Positions 51,452-60,999 of a stretch of 64,000 nt of DNA are shown one piece after another. The notes under the pieces were generated by a model. The model was not told the DNA's origin. It did not search any database and saw only the letters and a program-made list of their open reading frames with translations. How positions within the stretch are numbered: the first letter of the stretch is position 1; each line of letters starts with the position of its first letter. Source of the stretch: GW2011-AR15 sp964512765 (GTDB lineage: Archaea; Nanobdellota; Nanobdellia; Woesearchaeales; GW2011-AR15); assembly GCA_964512765.1 (NCBI GenBank), contig CAZEKF010000002.1, positions 1 through 64,000 of the forward strand. Reading direction: 5' to 3'. Both the position numbers and the translations under genes were made by a program.

Positions 51452-53733
51452 ATGAAAAAATCAATTATTGTATTGTTTGTATTAATATTTTTAACAGTGT
51501 CAACTGCCTTTGCGTATGACATAGAATGGACTCTAGTTGGAAATATTCCATTTGGTGCTAGGACATACGAATGTGTAAATAATGTATGTGAACAACCTTC
51601 AATGAATTTTGTTCAAGAAAAACAAGGGTCCGCTGTCCAGCTTAATTTTCAAGGATCCGCTACACAAGCTAACCCAGATTATTACGCTCTTTATCTGTGG
51701 CCACAAGATATGTGTCATGTTCCAACTGCATTTCATATTGAATTGTACGGATCTGCAACTTGGACCAGTAATGTTAATTTCTTTAAAAAACCCAGCACTG
51801 AATGTGGATCAAATGTTGAAAATATCCAAGCTACTGCAACAGAAGTTCAGGTTGGTGAAACTGTGATAGTAACTGCAGATCTAGAATCAATGTTTTACCC
51901 AGCAGATAATTTAGTTACATACATACCAAGTGATTTAGTTGATTATTATGATTCAATTGTCGATGTTTTCTTCACAGTAAACGGAATTTCTGTAGACCAG
52001 GATCAGTTTAATATTGGATATGAAGAACATTGGAAACAAGTTTCATACGATTTCACACCAACTCAACCAGGAACTTATGTTTTAAGAATTGCGTCTAAAA
52101 TGGATAATGATTGTAAGTGTAACCAACCCTCAAATTACAAATACCGCGAAGTTATTGTTGAGGTCCCAGAACCACCAACATATTGCGGTGATGAAGAAGT
52201 TCAACAACCAAACGACGATGGTTTATTTGAATATTGTGACAATGATGCAGAAGGGCCAGGAGTTCAATGTTTAGAAGAATGTAGAATGGATGCTTTATGG
52301 GACGATGATGAATGTTCATGTTGTGGTGACGCTGTTGTTAATGGTGATGAAACCTGTGACCCGAACGATCCTACTGGTCCAACTAATTGTAGAACAACAG
52401 GAGATGTTTGCACATATTGTGGAGATAGTATAATACAGACAGGAGAAGAATGTGATGATGGCAATGATGTTAATGATGATTTCTGTTCAAATGAATGTAC
52501 AACGAATGAATGTAGATTAAACTTAACAAAAGTTGATGATCCAGACCCTGTTGAGCCAGGAGAGCTGTTAAATTATAAAATAAATATAACTAATGTTGGG
52601 GAAAAAGCATGTGATGGCGCGGGATATGAAATAATAGAATACTATGATTTATATACTGATTTCTTTGGTGCAGAGCCCTGGCCAAGTTTTAGTGATTTTA
52701 TATGGCTTTTTATGAACCTGGATTTAGGCGAATCACAATTAGTTGATATCAATGTGACAGTAAGTGAAACAGTTGAATGTGGTCAGGTATTATACAATGA
52801 AGTTTGTACATACGTTTATGAAACAGATATTGAAACATGTATTATTGAAAACACAACAGTTGTATGTCCACCAGGATGCCTGGAAGGTTACAAAAGAGAC
52901 AGTGTTAATATAGGTTTACCAGGATGGAACATTACAGTTCAAAATATTCTTAATCCAAATTTATCATATTCAACAATTACAGACGGCACAGGACATTACA
53001 AATTTGACAATTTACCAGTTGGTCAATGGACTGTTAGAGAAGAAACGCAGTCTGGCTGGGAACTTCTACCTGGTTATTCAGATATATATTTAGTTAATGT
53101 AACCCAAGAACAAGAATGTACTCAGAGAGATTTTTTTAACCAACAAGTTTCTGAAATAGGTTGTGTTAATGGTTTGAAAAGAGATGATAACCACACAGGA
53201 TTACAAGGATGGACTATCCATGCTCAAAAAAATCCTAGTGGAAGTGTTTATACAACCACAACAAATGAAAACGGTACATTTAGTTTTACTGGCCTTCAAA
53301 CAGGAGTTTATGAATTTTGGGAAGAAATGCAACCTGGTTGGGAAGCTGTTACAGCTCCAAGGTTTAATGCAACAGTAATATCTGGCCAAGAATGTATTTT
53401 TGTAGCTTTTAAGAATAAACCATTAGGTCCGTATTGTGGAGATAATAATGTAGATTTTGGAGAAGATTGTGATGACGGTGCTAATGGTATTGATACAGAC
53501 GGTTGTTTTGACAATTGTACCTTTACGTATTGTGGAGACGATATAATCCAAACACCAAACGGTTTTGGCTTAAACGAAACCTGTGATGATGGTGTTCTAA
53601 ACGGATTACCTAATCAATGTAATGAAGAATGTTCAGGCACAACAGACCCGTTCTGCGGTAACAATGTAACAGAGCCTGGCGAAGATTGCGATGATGGAGC
53701 AAACGGAATAAGCACAGACGGTTGTTTTGATAA
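51452..53733 (+). CDS. Giant cysteine-rich surface protein, 5' part (gene interrupted by assembly gap)
   Basis: First part of one gene split by a 100-N gap; the rest is 53836-56856. Signal peptide at 1-24, then a unique beta domain, a CARDB-like domain (about 130-235), DUF4215-type Cys repeats (about 245-350: YCGDSIIQTGEECDDGND), a DUF11-like region, and two SdrD-B-like beta domains (GCLEGYKRDSVNIGLPGWNI and GCVNGLKRDDNHTGLQGWTI). The array of long Cys repeats then begins (YCGDDIIQTPNGFGLNETCD) and runs into the gap. Its apparent end just after the gap is an artefact. It starts 68 nt after the Tat-signal gene, with a GGTGATTG ribosome site and no clear promoter, so they are probably co-transcribed. 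Confidence 0.85.
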
Positions 53734-54326
53734 NNNNNNNNNNNNNNNNNNNNNNNNNNNNNNNNNNNNNNNNNNNNNNNNNNNNNNNNNNNNNNNNNNN
53801 NNNNNNNNNNNNNNNNNNNNNNNNNNNNNNNNNGCGAAGATTGCGATGATGGAGCAAACGGAATAAGCACAGACGGTTGTTTTGATAATTGTACATTTAC
53901 ATACTGTGGCGATGGAGTCATCCAGGTTCCAAACGGATTTGGAGAAAATGAAACATGCGACGATGGTGCTTTAAATGGTTTACCAAACCAGTGTAACGAA
54001 GAGTGCTCTGGTACAACAGACCCATTCTGTGGTAACAATGTTGTAGAAGCTGGTGAAGATTGCGACGATGGCGCTAATGGTGTAGATACTGATGGTTGTT
54101 TTGACAATTGTACTTTTACTTACTGTGGCGATGATATAATTCAAGTTCCAAACGGTTTTGGAGAGAATGAGACCTGTGACGATGGTGTTTTAAACGGCCA
54201 ACCTCTAATGTGTAACTTAAATTGTTCTGGCACAACAGACCCGTTCTGCGGTAACAATGTAACAGAGCCTGGCGAAGATTGCGATGATGGAGCAAACGGA
54301 ATAAGCACAGACGGTTGTTTTGATAA
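53636..54326 (+). repeat. Long DUF4215-type repeats, 438-nt higher-order unit
   Basis: A 98-nt block (53636-53733) recurs identically at 54229-54326, and its last 55 nt also begin the sequence after the gap. Post-gap and third copies are 438 nt apart (146 codons, two 73-residue units), so extra or fewer copies would keep the frame. The true copy number is unknown. Confidence 0.85.
53734..53833. other. Assembly gap of 100 N, flanked by an identical 55-mer
   Basis: Exactly 100 N, the usual placeholder for unknown size. The 55 nt before it (53679-53733) are identical to the 55 nt after it (53834-53888). Removing the N run and one 55-nt copy (155 nt) brings the upstream and downstream reading frames into register. 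The gap is therefore best read as an unresolved repeat, not missing unique sequence. Confidence 0.9.
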
Positions 54327-56856
54327 CTGTACATTTACTTACTGTGGTGACGGAGTTATCCAAGTTCCTAATGGATTTGGATTAAATGAAACATGCGATG
54401 ATGGAATTCTAAACGGTTTGCCAAATCAATGTAATGAAGAATGTACAGGAACTACTCCGCCTTTCTGTGGAAATAACATAACTGAAGCTGGAGAAGATTG
54501 CGATGATGGATCTAATGGTATAGATACAGATGGTTGTTTTGATGATTGTACATTAACATATTGTGGAGATAATATAATCCAAACACCAAACGGTTTTGGA
54601 CAAAATGAAGAATGTGACGATGGTAATAATATAGATGATGACGGATGTAGTGCAATTTGTGAAATTGAACCTTACTGTGGTGACGGTAACTTAGATCCAG
54701 GTGAAGAATGTGAGTTTGATTATCATTGTATAGATGGAGATCCAAGTACAATTGATACCTGTTCAAACTGTGAATGTGACAATACAGTTCTGTATGGTTG
54801 TTTAGAAGGCTATAAAAGAGACAGTGTTGAAGTAGGCCTTCCAGGATGGAACATAACAGCTACTAACATTTACAATTCAAACTTAACTTATTCAATTTTA
54901 ACAGACGGCACAGGCCATTATATCTTCAATAGTTTGCCAATAGGTGAATGGTCTGTTCGAGAAGAAATGCAAGAATATTGGGAAGTTCTGCCAGGTTATT
55001 CAGACATATATTTAGTTAATGTAACAGAAGGAGAAACTTGTACACAACAAGATTTCTTTAATCAACAAGTGTCAAGAATAGGTTGTGTTGAAGGTTTGAA
55101 AAGAGATGAAAATCATACAGGTCTTGAAGGTTGGGTTATTCATGCTCAAAAGATTAATGAAACATTAGTTTACACAACAGTATCAAATGAAAACGGTACA
55201 TTTAGTTTCACAGGCCTTGAAGCTGGATTGTATGAATTCTGGGAAGATATGAAACCAGACTGGGAAGCTGTTACATTGCCAAGATTTAATGCAACAGTTA
55301 TTGCAGGTGAGGAATGTATCCAGATTGCGTTTAAGAACAGAGAAACTTGTATAGACGAATGTCAGTTAGGAAGATATTGTGTAAATAATAGTATATACGA
55401 ATGCGGTGACTATGATGAAGATAGTTGTTTAGAATTAAGAGAAGAAGAAAACTGTGATTATTATAACGAAACTGAAGCGTATTATGAATGCCAACTTGAT
55501 TATTCACATGGATACAGGAATATTACAGAAGGATTCTGTAACAATTACCCAGAACCATTCTGTGATTTTAACACTTATTCAGAAAATGTTTCAGATGAAT
55601 ATTGTGGTGTGACAGAATGTAATTCATGGGAGTATTGTGAAGATAATGATGTTTATTCAGGTGAAGAATGTACGTTCAGGGGTTGTGAAATCATAACAGG
55701 ATTATGTTTTGAAAATAACTCAACAAACACAACATTAATTGAAGATTGTGGTGAGAATGAAACATCAACAGAAGTTTGTTATTTCCAAAATCTGACTTAC
55801 ACATTAACAGAATACTTTTGTGTTGAAGATAATGACAATGCATTCTGTGACTCAGGGTTTGAAGAAGTTGTTGTTGAAGACTGTGGCCCAGACATTTGTG
55901 TTGAATATACAGACATGAACATCTTTGTGAAAGAGTATGTCCATGATGAGGAAACTTGTGAAAATGATGAATGTGTGCCTGACCCAGGAGACTTTTATGA
56001 TTATTGTATAACAGAGAGTTTACTAAACCAGTCATTGTGTTTAGGAAACGATTACTCGTATGAAGAGTTTGATTGTGACTCACTAGATCAATGCTACGAG
56101 TTCGTTTGTGAAGAATGCGTATGTTGTAGTAATCCTTACGATGGCTTATGTGAGGAAGTCACATGCCAGAAAATAGGAATGAGATTCATAGATTATTACT
56201 GTGAAGATGGTGCTTGTGGATACAATGACCAAGAAGAAATGATAGATGTAGACGGTGACATGATAGACGACAGATGCGACGATTGTATGGACGTGGACCA
56301 AGATGGTACATGTGATGACGTGGATAATTGTGTTGGTGTTTATAACCCAACTCAGGTAGATGAAGATCGTGATGGATATGGCAATGCATGTGACAATGAC
56401 AGAGACGGAGATGGCTACCCAGCAAACGAAGACTGTGATGATTGGAACGCAGAAGTGAACCCAGGAGTAGAAGAAATTAAAAATAATGGTAGAGATGATG
56501 ACTGTAACCCTGACACAGAAGATAAAGGAGAATATACTGCAAGGCAAGCATTACATGTAGATGCACAATACGATGAAAGCCTAATTGAACCAGGTAAAGG
56601 CTTTACTATAGTTGTAACAGCAACAAATCAGCATGAAAAAAGATTAGATGATCTGCAGTTAATGGTGAGTATACCAGGATTCCAGGAAAAACAAGCGAAA
56701 TTAGTAAGAGAACTTGGCTCAGGAAATTCAAAATCAAGGAGTTTCACAATAGAAATGCCAAGGAACTTTAACAGTGAATATGAGGAATTAAGAGTGTCTG
56801 TAAGCAATGATAAGTATAGAAGAACAGTATACAGAGAATTGAAATTACCGAAATAA
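53836..56856 (+). CDS. Giant cysteine-rich surface protein, 3' part
   Basis: Second part of the gene begun at 51452; joined without the gap and duplicate 55-mer it encodes 1749 aa. Further DUF4215-type repeats (GEDCDDGANGISTDGCFDNC pattern) run to about 54690. A second pair of SdrD-B-like domains follows (GCLEGYKRDSVEVGLPGWNI; GCVEGLKRDENHTGLEGWVI), nearly a copy of the pair before the repeats. The last 500 or so residues are paralogous to the 783-aa protein: paired-Cys units, thrombospondin type-3-like calcium repeats (DVDQDGTCDDVDNC), NNGRDDDCNPDT, and a final beta domain ending YRELKLPK. No membrane anchor. Probably an extracellular fibre or wall protein. Confidence 0.85.
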   Translation, partial: EDCDDGANGISTDGCFDNCTFTYCGDGVIQVPNGFGENETCDDGALNGLPNQCNEECSGTTDPFCGNNVVEAGEDCDDGANGVDTDGCFDNCTFTYCGDDIIQVPNGFGENETCDDGVLNGQPLMCNLNCSGTTDPFCGNNVTEPGEDCDDGANGISTDGCFDNCTFTYCGDGVIQVPNGFGLNETCDDGILNGLPNQCNEECTGTTPPFCGNNITEAGEDCDDGSNGIDTDGCFDDCTLTYCGDNIIQTPNGFGQNEECDDGNNIDDDGCSAICEIEPYCGDGNLDPGEECEFDYHCIDGDPSTIDTCSNCECDNTVLYGCLEGYKRDSVEVGLPGWNITATNIYNSNLTYSILTDGTGHYIFNSLPIGEWSVREEMQEYWEVLPGYSDIYLVNVTEGETCTQQDFFNQQVSRIGCVEGLKRDENHTGLEGWVIHAQKINETLVYTTVSNENGTFSFTGLEAGLYEFWEDMKPDWEAVTLPRFNATVIAGEECIQIAFKNRETCIDECQLGRYCVNNSIYECGDYDEDSCLELREEENCDYYNETEAYYECQLDYSHGYRNITEGFCNNYPEPFCDFNTYSENVSDEYCGVTECNSWEYCEDNDVYSGEECTFRGCEIITGLCFENNSTNTTLIEDCGENETSTEVCYFQNLTYTLTEYFCVEDNDNAFCDSGFEEVVVEDCGPDICVEYTDMNIFVKEYVHDEETCENDECVPDPGDFYDYCITESLLNQSLCLGNDYSYEEFDCDSLDQCYEFVCEECVCCSNPYDGLCEEVTCQKIGMRFIDYYCEDGACGYNDQEEMIDVDGDMIDDRCDDCMDVDQDGTCDDVDNCVGVYNPTQVDEDRDGYGNACDNDRDGDGYPANEDCDDWNAEVNPGVEEIKNNGRDDDCNPDTEDKGEYTARQALHVDAQYDESLIEPGKGFTIVVTATNQHEKRLDDLQLMVSIPGFQEKQAKLVRELGSGNSKSRSFTIEMPRNFNSEYEELRVSVSNDKYRRTVYRELKLPK

Positions 56857-56920
56857 TTAAAAATAGTTATTATTTATCTATAAATAGTAACAAGAAGTGT
56901 TCACTTGAAAATAATAATAA

Positions 56921-56939
56921 AAACGAAACATTTAAATAT
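56921..56939 (+). promoter_or_regulatory. BRE/TATA promoter of the 447-aa anchored surface protein
   Basis: AAACGAAACATTTAAATAT matches the promoter at 47593-47611 in 18 of 19 positions. The ATG lies about 87 nt downstream, giving an unusually long leader of about 60-70 nt for this genome. Confidence 0.7.
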
Positions 56940-56971
56940 TAGCTAAAACTTATGCTTGATTAAACAGTTAA

Positions 56972-56991
56972 ATCCTCTGTTATTAGAGGAT
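56972..56991 (+). promoter_or_regulatory. 5'-leader hairpin before the 447-aa surface protein
   Basis: ATCCTCT (56972-56978) pairs perfectly with AGAGGAT (56985-56991) around a 6-nt loop, within the predicted leader and 34 nt before the ATG. It could protect the mRNA 5' end. The ribosome site ATAGGGAGGAA at 57010-57020 stays free. Confidence 0.5.
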
Positions 56992-57025
56992 AATTGTCAT
57001 AAATAACATATAGGGAGGAAATAAA

Positions 57026-58369
57026 ATGAAAAAAGTAATGTTTGTCTTGATGGCATTAATGCTAGCAATAACAGCTTTTTCAGCTTTTGCTGAATGTGAT
57101 GATTGTTGCGACGGCGGACCATGTTACGGAGACGATTTAGACTCTCAAACATTGGATGTCATCGACTGTGTTGTTGAAATAAACGACGAAGTTGTTAAAC
57201 ACGACGTATCTGTTCTTCCAACCTTTGATAGGGGCGAAGACCTTGAAGTTGAAGTGAAATTCGTTTCACAGCAAAATGCTGAAGATGTTTCTGTAACAGT
57301 TATGTTACTAGGATACCATAGACAGCACAAATACCAAGGAGATCTTGTTGAAATGTCCTCAACATTTGATGTTGAAGCTAACAGATCTTACAAAAGAACC
57401 TTAACAATCAAATTACCAGATGATTTTGAATATGATACTGGTGACGAACTTAAGTTAAGAGTTTTAATTGCTGATAAATATTCTTCAACCTTTATAAGAG
57501 AGTACAACTTTGATGTTGAACCTCAAAGAGATAACGTTGTTATTCAGGACATAATTCTTGACCCTGCAGATAGAGTTGAAGCAGGTAGAGGTATGTTCGC
57601 AAGTGTCCGTGTTAGAAACATGGGTACAAAAGATGAAGAAAGTGTTAAAGTTGAAGTGTCAATGCCAGGTTTAGGCATAAAAGCAAGTGAGTATATTGAC
57701 GAACTTGAAGAAGACGAAGCAACTACATCAGAAGATTTATTCTTAAGAATACCTTCTTGTACAGAACCAGGAACTTATGTTGTTAGAGCAACAGTTGATT
57801 ACGCAGATGGAGACGAAGAAGTCTCAGAAGATACAACAATTGTGGTTGGTGAAGACCCAAGCTGTGATGTTGTAAAACCATCAGGCGATGATAAAACAGT
57901 TGTTACAGTTCCAGGAAGACAAGACGTTGTAAAAGGTACAACAGGTAGTGTATACCCAGTTATCTTACAAAACAACGGTGCAACAGACAGATCATATGAG
58001 TTAAGTGTATCAGGATTAGATGCATGGGCTACATACAGGTTTGACCCTGGTGCTTTTGTTGTTATCAAATCAGGAGAAACAAAAACAATTTACATGTATG
58101 TTACTCCAAACGAAGATGCACAACCTGGAGAAAAAGTCTTTATGGTAAGCGTTGAAACATCAGGAGATTCAAAACAAATTGCTCTTACTGCAAATGTTGT
58201 TGAATCTGAAGAAGGCTCAGAACTAGCTTTAGGAGACCTAAGAAAAGCTCTGGAAATTGGAGTTGTTGTCTTAATTGTATTATTAATCATATTAGGACTA
58301 ATCGTAGGCTTTAACAAACTTAAAGGCAGTGAAGACCCTGAAGACGTTTCAGGCCAAACATATTATTAA
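57026..58369 (+). CDS. COG1361-like surface protein with C-terminal membrane anchor
   Basis: 447 aa. Signal peptide (1-22: MFVLMALMLAITAFSAFA), a short Cys-rich start (CDDCCDGGPC), then three Ig-like modules. The first (about 55-170: FDRGEDLEVEVKFVSQQNAE ... FIREYNFDV) resembles the final domain of the two giant Cys-rich proteins. The second (170-275) and third (290-395, YPVILQNNGATDRSYELSVS) are CARDB/NPCBM-like, as in archaeal COG1361 S-layer proteins. A transmembrane helix (about 410-430) and a short acidic tail end it. The strong promoter, long leader and strong AGGGAGG ribosome site point to high expression. It may be a main surface anchor. Confidence 0.85.
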   Translation: MKKVMFVLMALMLAITAFSAFAECDDCCDGGPCYGDDLDSQTLDVIDCVVEINDEVVKHDVSVLPTFDRGEDLEVEVKFVSQQNAEDVSVTVMLLGYHRQHKYQGDLVEMSSTFDVEANRSYKRTLTIKLPDDFEYDTGDELKLRVLIADKYSSTFIREYNFDVEPQRDNVVIQDIILDPADRVEAGRGMFASVRVRNMGTKDEESVKVEVSMPGLGIKASEYIDELEEDEATTSEDLFLRIPSCTEPGTYVVRATVDYADGDEEVSEDTTIVVGEDPSCDVVKPSGDDKTVVTVPGRQDVVKGTTGSVYPVILQNNGATDRSYELSVSGLDAWATYRFDPGAFVVIKSGETKTIYMYVTPNEDAQPGEKVFMVSVETSGDSKQIALTANVVESEEGSELALGDLRKALEIGVVVLIVLLIILGLIVGFNKLKGSEDPEDVSGQTYY

Positions 58370-58386
58370 TTAATTTTTTTTATTTA

Positions 58387-58401
58387 ACCTTTTATATTAT
58401 T
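58387..58401 (+). promoter_or_regulatory. TATA promoter of the 308-aa anchored surface protein
   Basis: ACCTTTTATATTATT follows the previous stop by 18 nt and lies about 50 nt before the ATG at 58442. A strong GTGGGGGGC ribosome site sits at 58429-58437. Confidence 0.5.
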
Positions 58402-58441
58402 ATAGTTAACATATAATTTTTGCTTAAGTGGGGGGCAGTAG

Positions 58442-59368
58442 ATGAACAGTAAAAAACTATTATTATGCATAATATTTCTTACAATATTACCAATAGCGTT
58501 TTCAGAGATTGTTCTTCAGACAACTACTTATGAAAATAGTCATGATTTTGTTATAAACAAATATTATTTCCAGTCTCAAGCACAACCTGTAAAACCAGAG
58601 AATTTGCCTTCTATACTTATTGAACCTTTAGTTACAGAAGCTACAATAAACGTATGTGAAAAAGCGGAACTTTCGTTTAAACTTACTAATCCTAGCTTGA
58701 AAACACAAGTGTACAGTTTTAAAGTAGAAGATTACGTTGGCACAGCATATTTATTTTCTAACCTGATTATTCCTGCTAAAGAATCTCGAGTAATTAATTT
58801 CATGTTAATGCCTGACTGTGACATTTCAGGTAATGTTAACCCTAAACTGATTGTAGAAACAGAAACTGAACTAGCGTCTTTACCTGTTTTATTACATGTT
58901 ATTCCAAAAGAAGTTGAAATTGTTGATGTAATAACAGAATCTGACTGTGAATATTATTATAACGAAACTGTTTGCAGTTCTGAAGATTATATCAGATTCT
59001 TTCAAGGAAACGTGTATGAAATTGATTTGTCAGAAATGTTTTACGATCCTGATGAGGACAAACTGTTTTATAGTGCAACTGCACAGAACATTAAAGTAAA
59101 AATAAAAGGTAATAAAGCATTCCTAAAACCAAGATGGGACTGGTACGGTGCTGAAGAAGTTGTTTTCAAAGCTGAAGATATGAAAGGCGGTAAAGCAATA
59201 TCTAAAGAGTTCTTTGTGCATGTTCTTCATAACGGAAAATCTTACTTAGAAAATTTCATACTAGGTAACTGGGTTTATTTATTATTAGGATTTACACTTT
59301 TATTAGTGTTTGTTTTATTATTGGTTTGGATTTTAAAACCAGAGAATAATAATGAAGAACCAAATTAG
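58442..59368 (+). CDS. Surface protein with cadherin-like domain and C-terminal membrane anchor
   Basis: 308 aa. Signal peptide (1-21), one Ig-like domain with a single Cys pair (about 70-145), a second region with a Cys pair (DCEYYYNETVC), and a cadherin/Ig-like domain (about 185-265: DPDEDKLFYSATAQNIKVKI, then WDWYGAEEVVFKAEDMKGG) whose acidic residues could bind calcium. One membrane helix (about 277-298) and a short acidic tail finish it. It follows the 447-aa protein on the same strand and is probably its partner at the surface. No exact family is known to me. Confidence 0.75.
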   Translation: MNSKKLLLCIIFLTILPIAFSEIVLQTTTYENSHDFVINKYYFQSQAQPVKPENLPSILIEPLVTEATINVCEKAELSFKLTNPSLKTQVYSFKVEDYVGTAYLFSNLIIPAKESRVINFMLMPDCDISGNVNPKLIVETETELASLPVLLHVIPKEVEIVDVITESDCEYYYNETVCSSEDYIRFFQGNVYEIDLSEMFYDPDEDKLFYSATAQNIKVKIKGNKAFLKPRWDWYGAEEVVFKAEDMKGGKAISKEFFVHVLHNGKSYLENFILGNWVYLLLGFTLLLVFVLLLVWILKPENNNEEPN

Positions 59369-59369
59369 T

Positions 59370-60494
59370 TTATTTTATTATTTCTTTTACAGCATGTACG
59401 AATAGTCCAGAAGACCATGCAAACGGATGTTCAGCCTTGTATAATGTTCTTTTAACAGGTTTTCCATCTTGTGTGTACACTTCATAAACTTGTTTATGTT
59501 TTACAATAACTTCTGCAATTTTTTCAAGAAGTTCTTTTGCTCTTTTAGTGTTTCCTGTTCTGTAAGCAGCCAATGTCCTAACACTACCAAGCCATAACCA
59601 TGATAATCCGTTATGATAATCACCTAAACCAATAAGTCTTAATGGAAGAAAAGCAAAATGTTTTGGATATTTTGGATAAACGCATTGTGAAGGGACAGTA
59701 TCTAACTTAAATTTTACTAGATTATTTTCAATGATGTTTGCTTGTTTCTTACTTGCAATATTCCATATTATTGATAGAACATTTCCATCAGTACAAAAAT
59801 AATCTTTTTTTTTTTCCTTATTAATCCAGTCAAGATAGTATTCGCCTGTCCAAAAATCGCGGTTAATGTTTTCCTTAACTTTTTCATAGGTGTTTCTATA
59901 ATGTTTTGCCTTTTCTTTATTCATACTAAGTTTAAATAATTCAGATAAACAATATAATGCATAACAGTGACAAACATTTGAGTATAGGACAGTTCCTTTT
60001 TTTTTAACACTATCAGCCCAATTACAATAAGGAGATTCTTCAATCAATAAATCTTTATCTGCATCTTGTGTAAAATTCCATAAAATTATTTTTTCAACAG
60101 TGTCAATGTGTTTTTTAAGAAAATCGTTGTCTTTAGTTTCTTTAATATAATTATAAAAGGAAATTATTAAAAGCGAATTTTGGTCAACGCTTTTTTTTTT
60201 GCTTTTGTCATTTTCATAAAGAATAGCATTTTTGCTTTCAATACCTAAATGTTTTAAAACCATGTTTGGTCCAACACGAAAAGGAATTTGTCCTGATTGT
60301 TTTGTGTTTTTTAAGTATAATTGTAAGTTGGATTTTACAATCTCATAATCTTTTAATTTTAAAGATCCTAAACTTGCAAAAAAAGAGTCCCTGGCCCAGT
60401 AATTTTTAAACTGGTGTAACCCCGCAAAAATTCCTTGTTCACCGTAACATGCTCTTAAATCTCTCGTTGCTATCTCAACAGCTTTTTTGATCAT
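59370..60494 (-). CDS. Six-hairpin glycosidase, amylo-alpha-1,6-glucosidase-like
   Basis: 374 aa of the (alpha/alpha)6-barrel type. Characteristic segments are FKNYWARDSFFASLG near 30 (the W-RDS motif), DQNSLLIISFYNYI near 128, NWADSVKKKG near 168, FCTDGNVLSIIWNIAS near 240, and HPFAWSSGLFVHAVKEI at the end. This matches the C-terminal catalytic domain of glycogen-debranching enzymes and related GH15/GH63-type proteins. No signal peptide, so cytoplasmic. It may trim glycogen or an intracellular oligosaccharide. Substrate and exact GH family are not determined. Confidence 0.75.
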   Translation of the reverse strand: MIKKAVEIATRDLRACYGEQGIFAGLHQFKNYWARDSFFASLGSLKLKDYEIVKSNLQLYLKNTKQSGQIPFRVGPNMVLKHLGIESKNAILYENDKSKKKSVDQNSLLIISFYNYIKETKDNDFLKKHIDTVEKIILWNFTQDADKDLLIEESPYCNWADSVKKKGTVLYSNVCHCYALYCLSELFKLSMNKEKAKHYRNTYEKVKENINRDFWTGEYYLDWINKEKKKDYFCTDGNVLSIIWNIASKKQANIIENNLVKFKLDTVPSQCVYPKYPKHFAFLPLRLIGLGDYHNGLSWLWLGSVRTLAAYRTGNTKRAKELLEKIAEVIVKHKQVYEVYTQDGKPVKRTLYKAEHPFAWSSGLFVHAVKEIIK

Positions 60495-60571
60495 ATGTCA
60501 CCATTGTTACATTTAGTATATAAATCTGCTTTTTTTTTTAACAAACTTTATAAATTCAGTTTTCCTATTCT

Positions 60572-60841
60572 ATGTTTATGGACTTTGACAAGTTAATGCA
60601 GTATCAAAACATGATACAAAAAGAGTTAAGAGATGAGCAACAAGTTGATAGAAAAATTGATTTGTTGTCAATAATCAATCATCTTACGTCTGGTCCTAGA
60701 AATATTGTGCAAAAAGAACAGGTTATTGTTGAAGCTGTTTCTCGAGGTTTTTCTGAAACAGAAGTTGATAAACTATTAAATAAATTAATTCAAGAAAATA
60801 TTATTTATGAGAGTTCTCCCGGATACATAAAAAAGAGATAA
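60572..60841 (+). CDS. Small winged-helix protein resembling the MCM C-terminal domain
   Basis: 89 aa. The C-terminal half (EAVSRGFSETEVDKLLNKLI, then QENIIYESSPGYIKKR) closely follows the pattern of the winged helix at the end of archaeal MCM helicases: A..G.se.EV...L..L...G.IYE..PG. The N-terminal half is a helical extension. There is no ATPase, so it is a stand-alone domain. A TATA element (AAACTTTATAAATTC) lies about 25 nt upstream of the ATG, so the mRNA is leaderless. A regulatory or replication role is possible but unproven. Confidence 0.65.
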   Translation: MFMDFDKLMQYQNMIQKELRDEQQVDRKIDLLSIINHLTSGPRNIVQKEQVIVEAVSRGFSETEVDKLLNKLIQENIIYESSPGYIKKR

Positions 60842-60855
60842 ATCTCTTTTTTGGC

Positions 60856-60879
60856 TCTGAAAACAGGTAAGTTTTCAGA
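60856..60879 (+). terminator. Hairpin after the small winged-helix gene
   Basis: TCTGAAAAC (60856-60864) pairs perfectly with GTTTTCAGA (60871-60879) around a 6-nt loop, 15 nt after the stop. A run of T follows at 60901-60908. It may end transcription or stabilise the mRNA end. Confidence 0.45.
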
Positions 60880-60999
60880 ACATCAAAAAAAGATGAAACC
60901 TTTTTTTTGGCTTTTAAAATCAAATTGATTTTTTTAATATTAAGAAAAGATAATTTTTTAATACAACTACGTTCTTCTAAAAACAAGGTGATGTAAACT

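Noticed and set aside
53834..53868. Premature stop of the 51452 gene just after the N run
   Set aside because: The frame breaks only because 100 N plus a duplicated 55-mer add 155 nt. Removing them restores the frame, so it is an assembly artefact rather than a pseudogene.
53633..54334. Repeated antisense frames in the Cys-repeat region
   Set aside because: They are mirror images of the same tandem repeat on the other strand, have no promoter, and encode His/Leu/Arg-rich sequence expected from reversed Cys/Asp/Gly codons.
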